Source: Coliplasma sp045538555 (GTDB taxonomy: Bacteria; Bacillota; Clostridia; Oscillospirales; CAG-382). Taken from it: DNA of 64,000 nucleotides. How positions within the stretch are numbered: position 1 is the stretch's first letter; the number at the start of each line of letters is the position of its first letter. A program made the translations under genes and the position numbers. The DNA is taken from the NCBI GenBank assembly GCA_045538555.1, contig JAZSRP010000043.1:124001-188000 (forward strand), read 5' to 3'. This document shows, in pieces, positions 5,023-13,660 of the stretch. The notes below the pieces were generated by a model, which had not been told where the DNA came from, did no database searches, and saw only the letters and a program-made list of their open reading frames with translations.

Positions 5023-6018
5023 CTATTCCCTGTCTACGAACACTTGTTCGGTATCTGTCCACGGTTCAGGGGGGCGTTCATCAGGATGCTCTTCATAGTA
5101 TGGTTCAATGACATATTTGTTTACCACAGGATATGCACAGTAGACGCCGATATATGACAAGAACGAAATAAAAAACATACACAGCAGTATCAATGCAAAG
5201 GAAGGCATCAAAAGGAAGAGATAAATAAATATAAATACCGATACAATGGAACCGATAAAGCAGCAGATATTTCTTTTTATACCGAGCGGTACAAGGAGAA
5301 ATGAGTTTTTGAGTATCTTCCCCACCGTCATTTTGCAGGTGACCAGCTGGATGTACATATAGAAGCGCATAACGTAATACACTGCAGCAAAAAGCACGAT
5401 GGCATAGTAGAACACCAGCATTACAAAGCTGTTGTTTGCATTTGCTCTGTATGCAAACACGTCATAAACAAGCAGCAAACAAACAAAAGCATCAAACAGC
5501 CCCATGCCGATCCCCTGCTTGATATTTTTTTTGATGGCATAAAAGAAATCATGCCAGGTATATACAGAGTCACCTTTGCAGATATTGCGCATATTGTAGA
5601 TCATTCCGATCGTTGAAATGCCAAACGTGACTATCAGCAGCAATGCAGAATACATCAACACCTCAGAAGCTGTTGACACAACGCGCATATCGGCACGTGT
5701 GCCAATGACAGAATAGAGGGAGGAAACGGCAGGGCCGCCCTCATTGAGCATCATCCCGTGAAGCTGCGCAAACAGAGGGTTTGAAGCAGCGGGCACATTG
5801 CTGTCCAAAAAGCCGGCAACACCAAACAAAGCAAAAAATATTGGAAGGTTACAAAGCGAAAAAATCAGGTTTGTACCCGAAAACTTCCCCAATCTCATTT
5901 TGAGGAGCTTGAAAAAGAAACCAACTCCAAGCTTTTTTTCGATCTGCACCTGTTTTTTGCTGACACCTTTTCCGCTCTTGTTGTCAGATCCGGAAAAGAA
6001 ATTGAACAATTTTCCCAT
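5023..6018 (-). CDS. DUF624 (YesL-like) family membrane protein
   Basis: 331 residues with about six membrane segments. After a basic N-terminal tail (to about residue 45) come a span around 50-70, a loop, and the family-like core: a span ending in GMIYNMRNICKGDSV, a conserved amphipathic segment WHDFFYAIKKNIKQG, further spans, and a segment VGKILKNSFLLVPLGI before two final spans. This matches the YesL/DUF624 pattern, whose biochemical role is unknown and which often accompanies sugar transport in Firmicutes. The C terminus is acidic and proline-rich. AGG lies 8 bases before the ATG. It is encoded 9 bp after the recombinase stop and probably shares its transcript. Confidence 0.75.
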   Translation of the reverse strand: MGKLFNFFSGSDNKSGKGVSKKQVQIEKKLGVGFFFKLLKMRLGKFSGTNLIFSLCNLPIFFALFGVAGFLDSNVPAASNPLFAQLHGMMLNEGGPAVSSLYSVIGTRADMRVVSTASEVLMYSALLLIVTFGISTIGMIYNMRNICKGDSVYTWHDFFYAIKKNIKQGIGMGLFDAFVCLLLVYDVFAYRANANNSFVMLVFYYAIVLFAAVYYVMRFYMYIQLVTCKMTVGKILKNSFLLVPLGIKRNICCFIGSIVSVFIFIYLFLLMPSFALILLCMFFISFLSYIGVYCAYPVVNKYVIEPYYEEHPDERPPEPWTDTEQVFVDRE

Positions 6019-6027
6019 AATAAAAAC

Positions 6028-6933
6028 CTACGCACGAGGATGAAATTTCATATAGCTGTTTTTCATTTTGTCCTTCAAAAACTGTGCATACCTCTGTGTG
6101 GAGGAAATGTCACTGTGTCCAAGGATAACCTGAATATCGTGAATATCTGCGCCGTTTTCAAGCAGATGCGCCGCAAATGAGTGACGCAGTGTGTGTGGAG
6201 TGATGGTTTTGTTTATACCGGCAGATTCTGCATACGCTTTGAGGATTTTCCAAAAACCCTGTCTTGTCATTCTATCACCTGCAACATTGACAAAAAGCGC
6301 CTTTTCATCAGGATTGCTGACAAACAGCTTTCGTGCTTTTTCAATATAAGCAAGAACAGACTTGACAGCAAGCGGATACAGAGGTATAAACCTCTCCTTA
6401 TCCGGCGTGCCGCACTTTAAAAATGAAAGCTGAATATTGATATCCTCCAGATTGAGACCAATAAGTTCTGATACCTTGATGCCCGTTGCATACAAAAGCT
6501 CCAGCATTGCTTTGTCACGCATACCTTTTATATCATTGCAGTCCGGCTTGGCAAGGAGTGTTTCTACCTCTTTTGATGAGAGGATGAGCATTTCCTTCTT
6601 TTCGGTTGGCTCATTGTGGATCGCTTTTGCAGGATTTGATCCACATTCACCAACAGAAACAAGATACTGAAACAGACCGCGCAGTGAAGAAAGGGTGCGA
6701 CTGACCGAAGGAGAAGAAAGACCAAGAGCCAAAAGATGCTCCTTGAACTCCCCAATGGTATCAACCGATACCTGGCAAAAATCCGTGATACCAACAACAC
6801 AAGAGTACGCTTCAAATTTTGTAAGATCTCTTGTGTATGCCTGAAGCGTATTCTCGGACGATTTTTTTACATTTCGAAGATACGCAATATAGCTATTCAG
6901 TTGTGAAGAAAGTACGTTTACACAACCTGTCAT
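6028..6933 (-). CDS. xerD: Xer-type tyrosine recombinase (XerC/XerD)
   Basis: 301 residues: an N-terminal SAM-like core-binding domain (about 7-95) and a C-terminal catalytic domain (about 115-295). Catalytic box II HTLRH (H247, R250), H273 in LGHSDIS and the nucleophile Y282 are present. The usual first catalytic Arg of ATG-I/L-R-VSEL is Lys here (K153 in ATGIKVSEL), a change I recall in other clostridial Xer proteins. The length is typical of host XerC/XerD, which resolve chromosome dimers at dif. Filamentous phages often borrow these enzymes to integrate, so the nearby prophage is noteworthy. A SpoIIM-like gene lies directly upstream, recalling the spoIIM-xerD neighbourhood of Bacillus. 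This argues that it is a host gene. Confidence 0.85.
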   Translation of the reverse strand: MTGCVNVLSSQLNSYIAYLRNVKKSSENTLQAYTRDLTKFEAYSCVVGITDFCQVSVDTIGEFKEHLLALGLSSPSVSRTLSSLRGLFQYLVSVGECGSNPAKAIHNEPTEKKEMLILSSKEVETLLAKPDCNDIKGMRDKAMLELLYATGIKVSELIGLNLEDINIQLSFLKCGTPDKERFIPLYPLAVKSVLAYIEKARKLFVSNPDEKALFVNVAGDRMTRQGFWKILKAYAESAGINKTITPHTLRHSFAAHLLENGADIHDIQVILGHSDISSTQRYAQFLKDKMKNSYMKFHPRA

Positions 6934-6966
6934 TATTTAACCTACTATACAAAAATTTAATAAACT

Positions 6967-7599
6967 CTATATAAAAAATAAAGTATAAATTATAAGCAAA
7001 AATACAAAGCACGATGAGATAAAAAACGCGAAATAATTCAGCAAAGATTTGCTTTGAAATATTGCCCTGCTCCCATAAAAAGCTCTTTTGGAGTAAAAAA
7101 AAGCTTCACTGCATTGCAAAGCAACAATAAACAAGAGTGTGCAGGAACCGACGCTCTTTGCAGCAAACACCGGCACATCAGCAAGAACACGAGGCATGGT
7201 TGAGCACGAAAAAAACAAATAAGCTCCGTGAGAAAAAGCAGCAAAAGACTGAATAACAAAAGGAAAAAACCTGCCAATGACAGTAATTCCTGACAAAAAA
7301 ACAAGAAACAAAGCAAGCAAAACGAAACGCAGCGAATACACACAATCAAGATAGCTGCATCCTGAAAAATCAACACCAAAAACACTGTCATAGCTTGTCC
7401 CGCAATAAGAAAAATACACAAATCCAATTGCAGAAAAAAACAAAGCAAAAAGAAGAAATAACAAGAAAACACGTTTTCTTTTTGAAAAAGCAGAATCAAA
7501 TCTGAGCTTTGCAAAAGAAAATATTTTTTCAAAAAACGGTGTTTTGATATGTTGGTTATAATACGGAACAAGCGCTTTGGAGTTGCTGTCTGCATTCAT
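6967..7599 (-). CDS. Membrane protein, probably SpoIIM-like
   Basis: 210 residues with a polar N terminus (about 40 residues) and about five membrane segments. The segment VFLSGITVIGRFFPFVIQSFAAFSHGAY (about residues 100-127) resembles the G-TVIG-P-hydrophobic-GF-G signature of stage II sporulation protein M, which drives septal peptidoglycan remodelling in engulfment. Gene order (next to xerD) fits spoIIM. The similarity is weak elsewhere and Phe/Ser content is unusually high, so a divergent SpoIIM or an unrelated membrane protein are both possible. The ATG at 7599 has GGGTGA 6 bases upstream. Confidence 0.5.
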   Translation of the reverse strand: MNADSNSKALVPYYNQHIKTPFFEKIFSFAKLRFDSAFSKRKRVFLLFLLFALFFSAIGFVYFSYCGTSYDSVFGVDFSGCSYLDCVYSLRFVLLALFLVFLSGITVIGRFFPFVIQSFAAFSHGAYLFFSCSTMPRVLADVPVFAAKSVGSCTLLFIVALQCSEAFFYSKRAFYGSRAIFQSKSLLNYFAFFISSCFVFLLIIYTLFFI

Positions 7600-7644
7600 T
7601 TATATCACCCATTTGAGTGATATGCAAATAACACAAAAATTATG

Positions 7645-8478
7645 TCACAGTTCCTCAGACATTTCGTCAGCACGATTTGTGCAAGCTGTCATAGCTCTTT
7701 TTACAGAATCGACAAAACCGTCGTTTTCAAAAGAGTTGAGAGCCGCAAGAGTGGTTCCATTGGGAGATGCAACATTCTTTATCAACTGATCAACCGATTC
7801 ATTGGACTTTTGGATCATCTTTATTGATCCGCGAATTGTTTTCAGAATCAAGGGAAGTGCTGTTTTTTGATCAATCCCCTGCTCCTCTGCCCCCTCAAGC
7901 ATAGCTTTTACAAAAAGATACACGTATGCAGGAGAAGAACCAGTAACAGAGATGATAGGATTGAGAACAGATTCATCCACCGCAACAACCGTCGCAACAG
8001 AAGAAAGTATCTGACACACAAGTTGAAAATCTTTTTTTGTCACACGTTGGTTTTGGGATACAGCAATGACGCCCTCACCGACAAAAATGGGAGTAGATGG
8101 CATCGTGCGTATGACAGACACATCACGGCCGGCAGATAGCTCGATATGAGAGATAGAAACAGCAGCTGCAAAAGAAATTACGACTGCACGATCCAAAAGT
8201 CCGTCGATACCCGCAAGCTCCCTCATAACACTGCTTACAATACCGGGCTTAACTGCAAGAAAAATAAATTTTACATCTTCACAAAGAGCAAAAAGATCGG
8301 TGCCGGTTGACATACCGAGCTTTGAAAATCTGTCAAGCTTTGCACTGTCGATATCATAAACAGAAATACTGTCAGCAGCAACGGCTCCGGATGAAGCCAG
8401 CCCACAGGCAACGGCAGTGGCGATATTTCCCCCACCAACAAAAAGAAGTCTGCCTGACTTCAACGGCAAGTTTGACAT
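7645..8478 (-). CDS. proC: Pyrroline-5-carboxylate reductase
   Basis: 277 residues. Catalyses the NAD(P)H-dependent last step of proline synthesis in the cytoplasm. The N-terminal Rossmann fold shows a GGGNIA nucleotide motif (about residues 15-20) and VKP at the end of the fourth strand. The family signatures follow: TMPSTPIFVGEG, VTGSSPAYVY and VASPNGTTLAAL (the last normally SPGGTT). Length is normal. GGAGG lies 8 bases before the ATG. It heads the leftward group containing the SpoIIM-like, xerD and DUF624 genes. Confidence 0.93.
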   Translation of the reverse strand: MSNLPLKSGRLLFVGGGNIATAVACGLASSGAVAADSISVYDIDSAKLDRFSKLGMSTGTDLFALCEDVKFIFLAVKPGIVSSVMRELAGIDGLLDRAVVISFAAAVSISHIELSAGRDVSVIRTMPSTPIFVGEGVIAVSQNQRVTKKDFQLVCQILSSVATVVAVDESVLNPIISVTGSSPAYVYLFVKAMLEGAEEQGIDQKTALPLILKTIRGSIKMIQKSNESVDQLIKNVASPNGTTLAALNSFENDGFVDSVKRAMTACTNRADEMSEEL

Positions 8479-8514
8479 ATTATGTACCTCCGATTCAATC
8501 GAGCGTGCTTAAAC

Positions 8515-8543
8515 ATAATAATACAAAACTCTTTATTTTTCAA
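8515..8543 (-). promoter_or_regulatory. Sigma-A promoter of proC
   Basis: Read leftwards: -35 TTGAAA (8538-8543), 17-bp spacer, -10 TATTAT (8515-8520). The proC ATG lies about 40 bp downstream. Confidence 0.6.
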
Positions 8544-8575
8544 GGGGTTTTGAAAAATAACCCAAAAATTGTTCA

Positions 8576-8612
8576 TTATGTCAGTATGTTATGTAAACTG
8601 TATTATGTCAAC
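8576..8612. repeat. Three near-identical TTATGT(C/A)A direct repeats
   Basis: TTATGTCAG at 8576, TTATGTAAAC at 8589 and TTATGTCAAC at 8603, starting 13 and 14 bp apart, in the divergent gap between proC and the 5'-nucleotidase gene. They look like repeated sites of a DNA-binding protein. The rest of the 376-bp gap (8479-8854) contains only the two promoters listed and AT-rich sequence. Confidence 0.45.
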
Positions 8613-8790
8613 ATCGGCAACCGACGCACTATGTTGTGCCTTTGCGTTTTGAAAATGTCAATATATAGTTTTGAGTCAATGTTAAAAATTTTTTGCACAT
8701 CTATATATAATGATTGTCGGATTCATTTTCACACAAACACGACCAGCAAAATGCACAAAGATATTTTGTCGTTTTGTGATAATAAATTTG

Positions 8791-8819
8791 TTGAAAAACA
8801 TAGTGCATAATGATATAAT
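8791..8819 (+). promoter_or_regulatory. Sigma-A promoter of the 5'-nucleotidase gene
   Basis: -35 TTGAAA (8791-8796), 17-bp spacer, -10 TATAAT (8814-8819), followed 35 bp later by the ATG at 8855. Near consensus. Confidence 0.8.
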
Positions 8820-8854
8820 AATTAAAAGAATTTAAATTTACACGAGGGTTTGCC

Positions 8855-10780
8855 ATGAAGCGTTTTGGGTGCTTTTTTCTGTGTCTCGTTATATTGACTT
8901 TCCTTCCCTGTTTTTCTGTTTCGTCAGAAAACTCGAACAACGACCTTATCGCTGTTGTTTTCACACACGACCTGCATTCTCATATCGACTCCTTTTATTA
9001 CCAAGGTGCGGACATTGGCGGGTTTGCACGTATAAAAACATTTGCCGACCAGACAAAAAACAGCTACACCAACACCCTTGTCGTTGACGGCGGGGATTTC
9101 TCCATGGGCACTCTTTACCAAGCATTGTACCGTTCAGATGCCGTCGAACTTTCTTTAATGGCCGACATAGGTTATGATGCAATCGCATTGGGGAACCACG
9201 AGTTTGACTGTTCTTTTCAGGGATTGGTTGACATGATCGGAGCTGCACAAAAGAGCAGGACCGCACTGCCCCCTCTACTTTGCGCCAACCTTACAGTCTC
9301 TGATCAGCATTCCGAATTTTTCGGCAAAAACCTTGCATCAGTCTCTCAGCTTGGGATCAAGGAATATATTATCACCCAAACTGACGGATATTCCGTTGCA
9401 ATATTTGGACTTTTTGGCACCAACGCCATTTCTGTCACACCAAACGGCGGCGTAAGTGCAACTGACCCCATTGAGACTGCCAAACGTGTTGTATCCGAGA
9501 TAAAATCTGTCCATGATCCCGACCTTATCATTTGCCTGTCCCACGGAGGCACCGGCAAAAACGTGGACGATGAGGATATACTACTCGCAGAGGAAGTGTC
9601 CGATATCGACCTGATCGTCAGCGGTCACACCCACACAACTCTCACTACTCCCATCACTGTCAACAATACACATATTGTGTCCTGCGGCGAGTACGGCATA
9701 AATATCGGCAGAATTATTTTAAAAAGGAATTCCGGCAGATTTTCTGTCGCAAGCTATTCTGTATCACAACTTGATTCTGCTATTAATGAGGATGTTGGCA
9801 TTCTTGAATCAATCGAAAGCTTCAAACCAAACATTGACGGCTTTGTCCGCCAATACGGATTTGAAAGCTACAACCAGAATATTTGCAACAACGCATTTGA
9901 CAGCAGTATTTTTGTTGTCAAAAATGAGTTGTCAGAGTCAACTCTCGGAAATATTATCTCCGACTCATATATTGCAGCGGTACAAAAAGCAGAGGGCGAC
10001 AACTATATCCCGATTGATGTTTCCATTGTACCCAGAGGAGTTATACGGCAGGATCTCAAGAATGGCCTCATCACCGTTTCCGACGCTTTTGAAGTGCTAT
10101 CACTTGGAATGGGCGCAGACGGTACTCCGGGATATCCAATCTGCTCTGTTTATCTCACTGGTAAAGAACTGAAAACCATTGCAGAGGTTGACGCATCCGT
10201 CTCTGTTCTCATGTCAGAGTCACAGCTCTATTTTTCGGGAATGCGTTCTTTTATCAACAAAAACAGGATGCTTCTCAACCGAGTATACGACTGCGTTTTG
10301 ACAAAAAACGGCGTTGATGTGCAGATTGATGACGAAAAACTGTACAGAGTCGTATCCGGACTGTATTCTGCACAGATGCTGGGAACCGTCGAGTCCAAAT
10401 CCTTTGGGCTTATGTCTATCACTCCAAAAGACATTAATGGCACGCCGATTACCGATTTTAATCAACACATTGTCAAGCACTCAAATGGCACCGAGGTAAA
10501 AGAATGGGTAGCATTTGCGGATTTTCTCAACTCTTTTCAAAAAGGATCTGACGGAATCCCTGCCATTCCATCAGATTATGCCGTTTTTCAACAACGCAAA
10601 AATATTTCTGACAATTTTTCTTTTTCGGAAATGTTGAAAAATTGGAATTTCATTTCATTTACCGTGCTGGGCATATTTATATTCATTTGTATTGTCGTTG
10701 TATTGATAGTTGTTTGTATCAAAAAAAGAAAAAAGAAAAAGCGCAAAGCAATTCTTGCCCAGAGCTTTGAGGAAGATTGA
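8855..10780 (+). CDS. Membrane-anchored secreted 5'-nucleotidase / UDP-sugar hydrolase family protein
   Basis: 641 residues. Signal peptide (KR, then CFFLCLVILTFLPCF, cleavage near SVSS). The N-terminal metallophosphatase domain has FTHDLHSHID (about 35-44), GGDFSMGT, GNHEFD and SGHTHT, the metal ligands of the family. The C-terminal 5'-nucleotidase domain begins near residue 360 (ELSESTLGNIISD) and gives substrate specificity. A membrane span (about 598-620) and a lysine/arginine-rich tail anchor the protein to the cell surface in place of LPXTG sorting. It probably releases phosphate and nucleosides from extracellular nucleotides. GAGGG precedes the ATG. The pseudouridine synthase gene follows 12 bp later. 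Confidence 0.88.
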   Translation: MKRFGCFFLCLVILTFLPCFSVSSENSNNDLIAVVFTHDLHSHIDSFYYQGADIGGFARIKTFADQTKNSYTNTLVVDGGDFSMGTLYQALYRSDAVELSLMADIGYDAIALGNHEFDCSFQGLVDMIGAAQKSRTALPPLLCANLTVSDQHSEFFGKNLASVSQLGIKEYIITQTDGYSVAIFGLFGTNAISVTPNGGVSATDPIETAKRVVSEIKSVHDPDLIICLSHGGTGKNVDDEDILLAEEVSDIDLIVSGHTHTTLTTPITVNNTHIVSCGEYGINIGRIILKRNSGRFSVASYSVSQLDSAINEDVGILESIESFKPNIDGFVRQYGFESYNQNICNNAFDSSIFVVKNELSESTLGNIISDSYIAAVQKAEGDNYIPIDVSIVPRGVIRQDLKNGLITVSDAFEVLSLGMGADGTPGYPICSVYLTGKELKTIAEVDASVSVLMSESQLYFSGMRSFINKNRMLLNRVYDCVLTKNGVDVQIDDEKLYRVVSGLYSAQMLGTVESKSFGLMSITPKDINGTPITDFNQHIVKHSNGTEVKEWVAFADFLNSFQKGSDGIPAIPSDYAVFQQRKNISDNFSFSEMLKNWNFISFTVLGIFIFICIVVVLIVVCIKKRKKKKRKAILAQSFEED

Positions 10781-10792
10781 CGAGGTTTTTCT

Positions 10793-11746
10793 ATGCGTGA
10801 GATCATTGTCGGAAAAAACGACGCAGGTCAACGAATCGACAAATTTTTGACAAAAAAATATCCCGCAATGCCTTTTTCGCTTATGTACAAGCTGATCCGA
10901 AAAAAGCAGATTACAATCAACAGAAAGAGGATCACCGAAAAGCAGATCCTATTGGAAAACGACAGGATTTTGATTTTTGCACCCGAAGATATTTTTTCTG
11001 AAAAACAGGGCGAGAATTTCTTGGGGCTCAAAAAGGATTTCTTTGTAGTATATGAGGATGACAACATTCTTATTGTTGACAAACCCTCCGGGCTTCTTGT
11101 ACATTCCGATGACTCAAACTCCCGAAATACACTTATCAACCAAATCAAATCATACCTTTTTGAAAAGCAGGAATATGACCCGGATAAAGAAAACTGTTTT
11201 GCCCCTTCCCTTTGCAACCGCATAGACCGAAATACACAAGGGCTTGTCATAGCTGCAAAAAACGCTCAGTCCCTACGGGACATGAACGAGATCATCAAGG
11301 AGCGCGAGATTGAAAAAACTTATCTTGCGGTCGTTCACGGAATTTTGGAAAAAAAGCATGACCAAATCACGCTATTTCTCGAAAAAAACCAAAAATCCAA
11401 TATCGTAACGGTAGTTGACAAAAAGACAAGCAGATCAAAAACAGCCGTCACGCAGTACCGAATGATTGCGCAAAACAAGCATCGTGATCTTTCTCTTTTG
11501 GAAATACAACTTATCACAGGAAGAACACATCAAATCAGAGCCACATTTTCTCACCTTGGACATCCACTCCTCGGCGACGGAAAATATGCAATAAATAAGT
11601 CAGACAGAGAAATGGGATATGACAACCAAGCACTCTGCGCTTATATGCTCACTTTCAAGGGATGTAAAAAAAGAGAGGCCCTTGGTTATTTGGAAGGAAA
11701 AACCTTCACCGCCAAGGAACCTCTGTTTTTGAACCTGTTTGACTGA
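10793..11746 (+). CDS. RluA-family 23S rRNA pseudouridine synthase (RluC/RluD-like)
   Basis: 317 residues. An N-terminal S4 RNA-binding domain (about 12-60, with IDKFLTKKYP and KLIRKKQITINRKR) is followed by the pseudouridine synthase domain (about 85-300). The catalytic Asp lies in NRIDRNTQGL (RLD in most relatives), preceded by VYEDDNILIVDKPSGLLVH and followed by the RTHQIRATFSHLGHPLLGD signature. It isomerises specific uridines in rRNA; which ones cannot be told. GAGG lies 7 bases before the ATG. Its stop lies 4 bp from that of the convergent lysA gene, with no room for a terminator outside the coding regions. Confidence 0.88.
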   Translation: MREIIVGKNDAGQRIDKFLTKKYPAMPFSLMYKLIRKKQITINRKRITEKQILLENDRILIFAPEDIFSEKQGENFLGLKKDFFVVYEDDNILIVDKPSGLLVHSDDSNSRNTLINQIKSYLFEKQEYDPDKENCFAPSLCNRIDRNTQGLVIAAKNAQSLRDMNEIIKEREIEKTYLAVVHGILEKKHDQITLFLEKNQKSNIVTVVDKKTSRSKTAVTQYRMIAQNKHRDLSLLEIQLITGRTHQIRATFSHLGHPLLGDGKYAINKSDREMGYDNQALCAYMLTFKGCKKREALGYLEGKTFTAKEPLFLNLFD

Positions 11747-11750
11747 TTTT

Positions 11751-13046
11751 TCAAATTTCGTTTTTTATCATATCTTCGTATGATTCACGCTTGATGATGA
11801 GTCGATCTTCTCCGTCACGGATCATCACAGCGGCAGGACGGGGAACTCTGTTGTAGTTGGAAGCCATACTGTAATTGTATGCTCCGGTAACCGCTACTGC
11901 AAGTACGTCGCCTCTGGAAAACTCGGGGACGGGCATATTTTCACCGATCAGATCGTCACTTTCGCAGCATCTTCCTGCGACAGTGGCGATTTTGTTTCGC
12001 TCCGCAAGGGCTTTATTGGCATTGTAAACGGTGTATTTTGACTGATACAGCGCATATCTGGGATTGTCACACATACCACCGTCAACGCAAACATAATCTT
12101 TGTATCCAACAATATTTTTTTCAGATCCGACGGTATAAAGCGTCATTCCTGCATCAGCGCATACAAAACGGCCCATCTCAAAAAGAAATATCGGATGATC
12201 AAGTCCACGTTCATCAACCATTTTGTCGAGTTCCGCCTTGATTTCACTCATTACATCACGCAACGAGATCATTGGATCAGAATCAACGTATCTTACACCA
12301 ATCCCGCCGCCGAGATTGATTTTTTGAAAACGGAATCCAAGCAGTTTTTTCACTTCCAGTGAAAAATCAAGCATTGCACTTGCCGCATCGGTAAATGGAT
12401 ATTTATCAAAAATCTGGCTTCCGATATGACAATGAATACCCTCCACCTCAAGATTTTTGCACCCGATTGCCTCCTCAACAAAGCCCATTGCCTGGCCTGT
12501 CGCAATAGGAACCCCAAACTTTGAATCAACGTTTCCTGTCACCACCGCCCTGTGAGTATGCGGGTCAATACCGGGAGAAACACGAAGCAAAACCTTTTGT
12601 TTTATGCCTCTTTTTTGTGCTGCAGAATCAAGGTATCTCAATTCCTCAAAATTGTCAACCACAAACCCGCCGATGCCGCTGTCAATAGCATAATCGATTT
12701 CCGAAACAGTCTTGTTGTTGCCGTGAAAATATATCTTTTCAGCAGGAAAATCAACAGAAAGCGCAGTATATAGCTCACCGCCGGATACAACGTCAATACC
12801 AAGCCCTTCTGATGCAACGACCCTGTATACCTCTCTGCAGCAAAGAGCTTTGCTGGCATAGAGAGGCAGACTGTCAGAGCCAAAAAATTCTCTTACGGTA
12901 TCACTGTAAATACGGCAATTTCGGCGGAGTCTGTTTTCGTCAAAAAGGTACAACGGAGTACCGTATTTTTTTGCAAGCTCGACTGTATCCGCACCACAAA
13001 ATCCAAGGTGGCCGTTTTCAAGTGCAGAAATGTTAGAATGTATCAT
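11751..13046 (-). CDS. lysA: Diaminopimelate decarboxylase
   Basis: 431 residues. PLP-dependent decarboxylation of meso-diaminopimelate to lysine. The N-terminal TIM barrel starts with YGTPLYLFDENRLRR and contains YASKALCCREV (PLP Lys), then GIHCHIGSQI, GGGIGVRY and EMGRFVCADAG. The C-terminal beta domain has CESDDLIGE and GAYNYSMASNYNRVPRPA. The open frame continues 45 codons upstream into engB, but GGAG lies 6 bases before the ATG at 13046, which is the natural start and overlaps the engB end by 14 bp. Confidence 0.93.
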   Translation of the reverse strand: MIHSNISALENGHLGFCGADTVELAKKYGTPLYLFDENRLRRNCRIYSDTVREFFGSDSLPLYASKALCCREVYRVVASEGLGIDVVSGGELYTALSVDFPAEKIYFHGNNKTVSEIDYAIDSGIGGFVVDNFEELRYLDSAAQKRGIKQKVLLRVSPGIDPHTHRAVVTGNVDSKFGVPIATGQAMGFVEEAIGCKNLEVEGIHCHIGSQIFDKYPFTDAASAMLDFSLEVKKLLGFRFQKINLGGGIGVRYVDSDPMISLRDVMSEIKAELDKMVDERGLDHPIFLFEMGRFVCADAGMTLYTVGSEKNIVGYKDYVCVDGGMCDNPRYALYQSKYTVYNANKALAERNKIATVAGRCCESDDLIGENMPVPEFSRGDVLAVAVTGAYNYSMASNYNRVPRPAAVMIRDGEDRLIIKRESYEDMIKNEI

Positions 13047-13659
13047 CTTTGTCTCCAAATGCGTATTTGAGAATTGTGTCCCACAAAACATCACGGCCGA
13101 TGTTTTTGAGGGAAGAATACAGTACAACAGAAGTATTGCTTCGCAGATAAGGATTTGTAACAAGTTCTGCAGTAGCTGCATTCAGATTTGTTTTGTTTAG
13201 CTTATCACACTTTGTGGCAACAACAACGTATGGGATTTCATAGTGATCAAGATACCCCAGCATCATTTTGTCATCCTCTGTGATACCGACCTTTATATCC
13301 ACCAACTGAAGCACAAGTGCCAGCATCGGATTTGATTCAAAAAAGCTTTCGGTTAAAGAAGACCATTTGACAATATCAGACTTTGCTCTGCGGGCAAAAC
13401 CATAGCCGGGAAGATCAACTAGTGTGAGCTTTTTGTCAACCTCATAGTAGTTGACAGTGATTGTTTTTCCCGGTTCAGAGCTGACGCGTGCCAGCTTTTT
13501 TCTGCCGAGAAGTGAATTTATCAACGAACTTTTTCCAACGTTTGATCTGCCCGAAAATGCCACCTGCGGGCATCCGCTCTTTATGAGCTGTGACGGAAGA
13601 CCTGCTGTCATACGCAGATCAACATTGTGCAGGTTCAAAGAACCGAATTTCATTTCCAT
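13033..13659 (-). CDS. engB: Ribosome biogenesis GTP-binding protein EngB (YsxC/YihA)
   Basis: About 208 residues. A TRAFAC GTPase for 50S assembly: G1 GRSNVGKSSLIN, G2 region SEPGKTITVNYY (usually GKTQTINFY), G3 DLPGYGFA, G4 TKCDK. The ATG at 13659 comes one base after the lon stop, implying translational coupling. An in-frame TTG six codons upstream inside lon, and a second ATG two codons downstream, are alternatives. The lon-engB order is typical for Firmicutes. Confidence 0.93.
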   Translation of the reverse strand: MEMKFGSLNLHNVDLRMTAGLPSQLIKSGCPQVAFSGRSNVGKSSLINSLLGRKKLARVSSEPGKTITVNYYEVDKKLTLVDLPGYGFARRAKSDIVKWSSLTESFFESNPMLALVLQLVDIKVGITEDDKMMLGYLDHYEIPYVVVATKCDKLNKTNLNAATAELVTNPYLRSNTSVVLYSSLKNIGRDVLWDTILKYAFGDKDDTF

Positions 13660-13660
13660 A

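Noticed and set aside
6028..6933. The tyrosine recombinase as the prophage integrase
   Set aside because: Length, domain layout and the neighbouring SpoIIM-like/proC genes fit a host XerC/XerD. Base composition matches the host side, and a separate host membrane gene lies between it and the prophage.
8572..8599. A dif site at the TTATGTAAACT match
   Set aside because: The 11 bases fit the XerD arm of Firmicutes dif, but the expected left arm 6 bases away (TTCATTATGTC) does not resemble ACTTCCTATAA.
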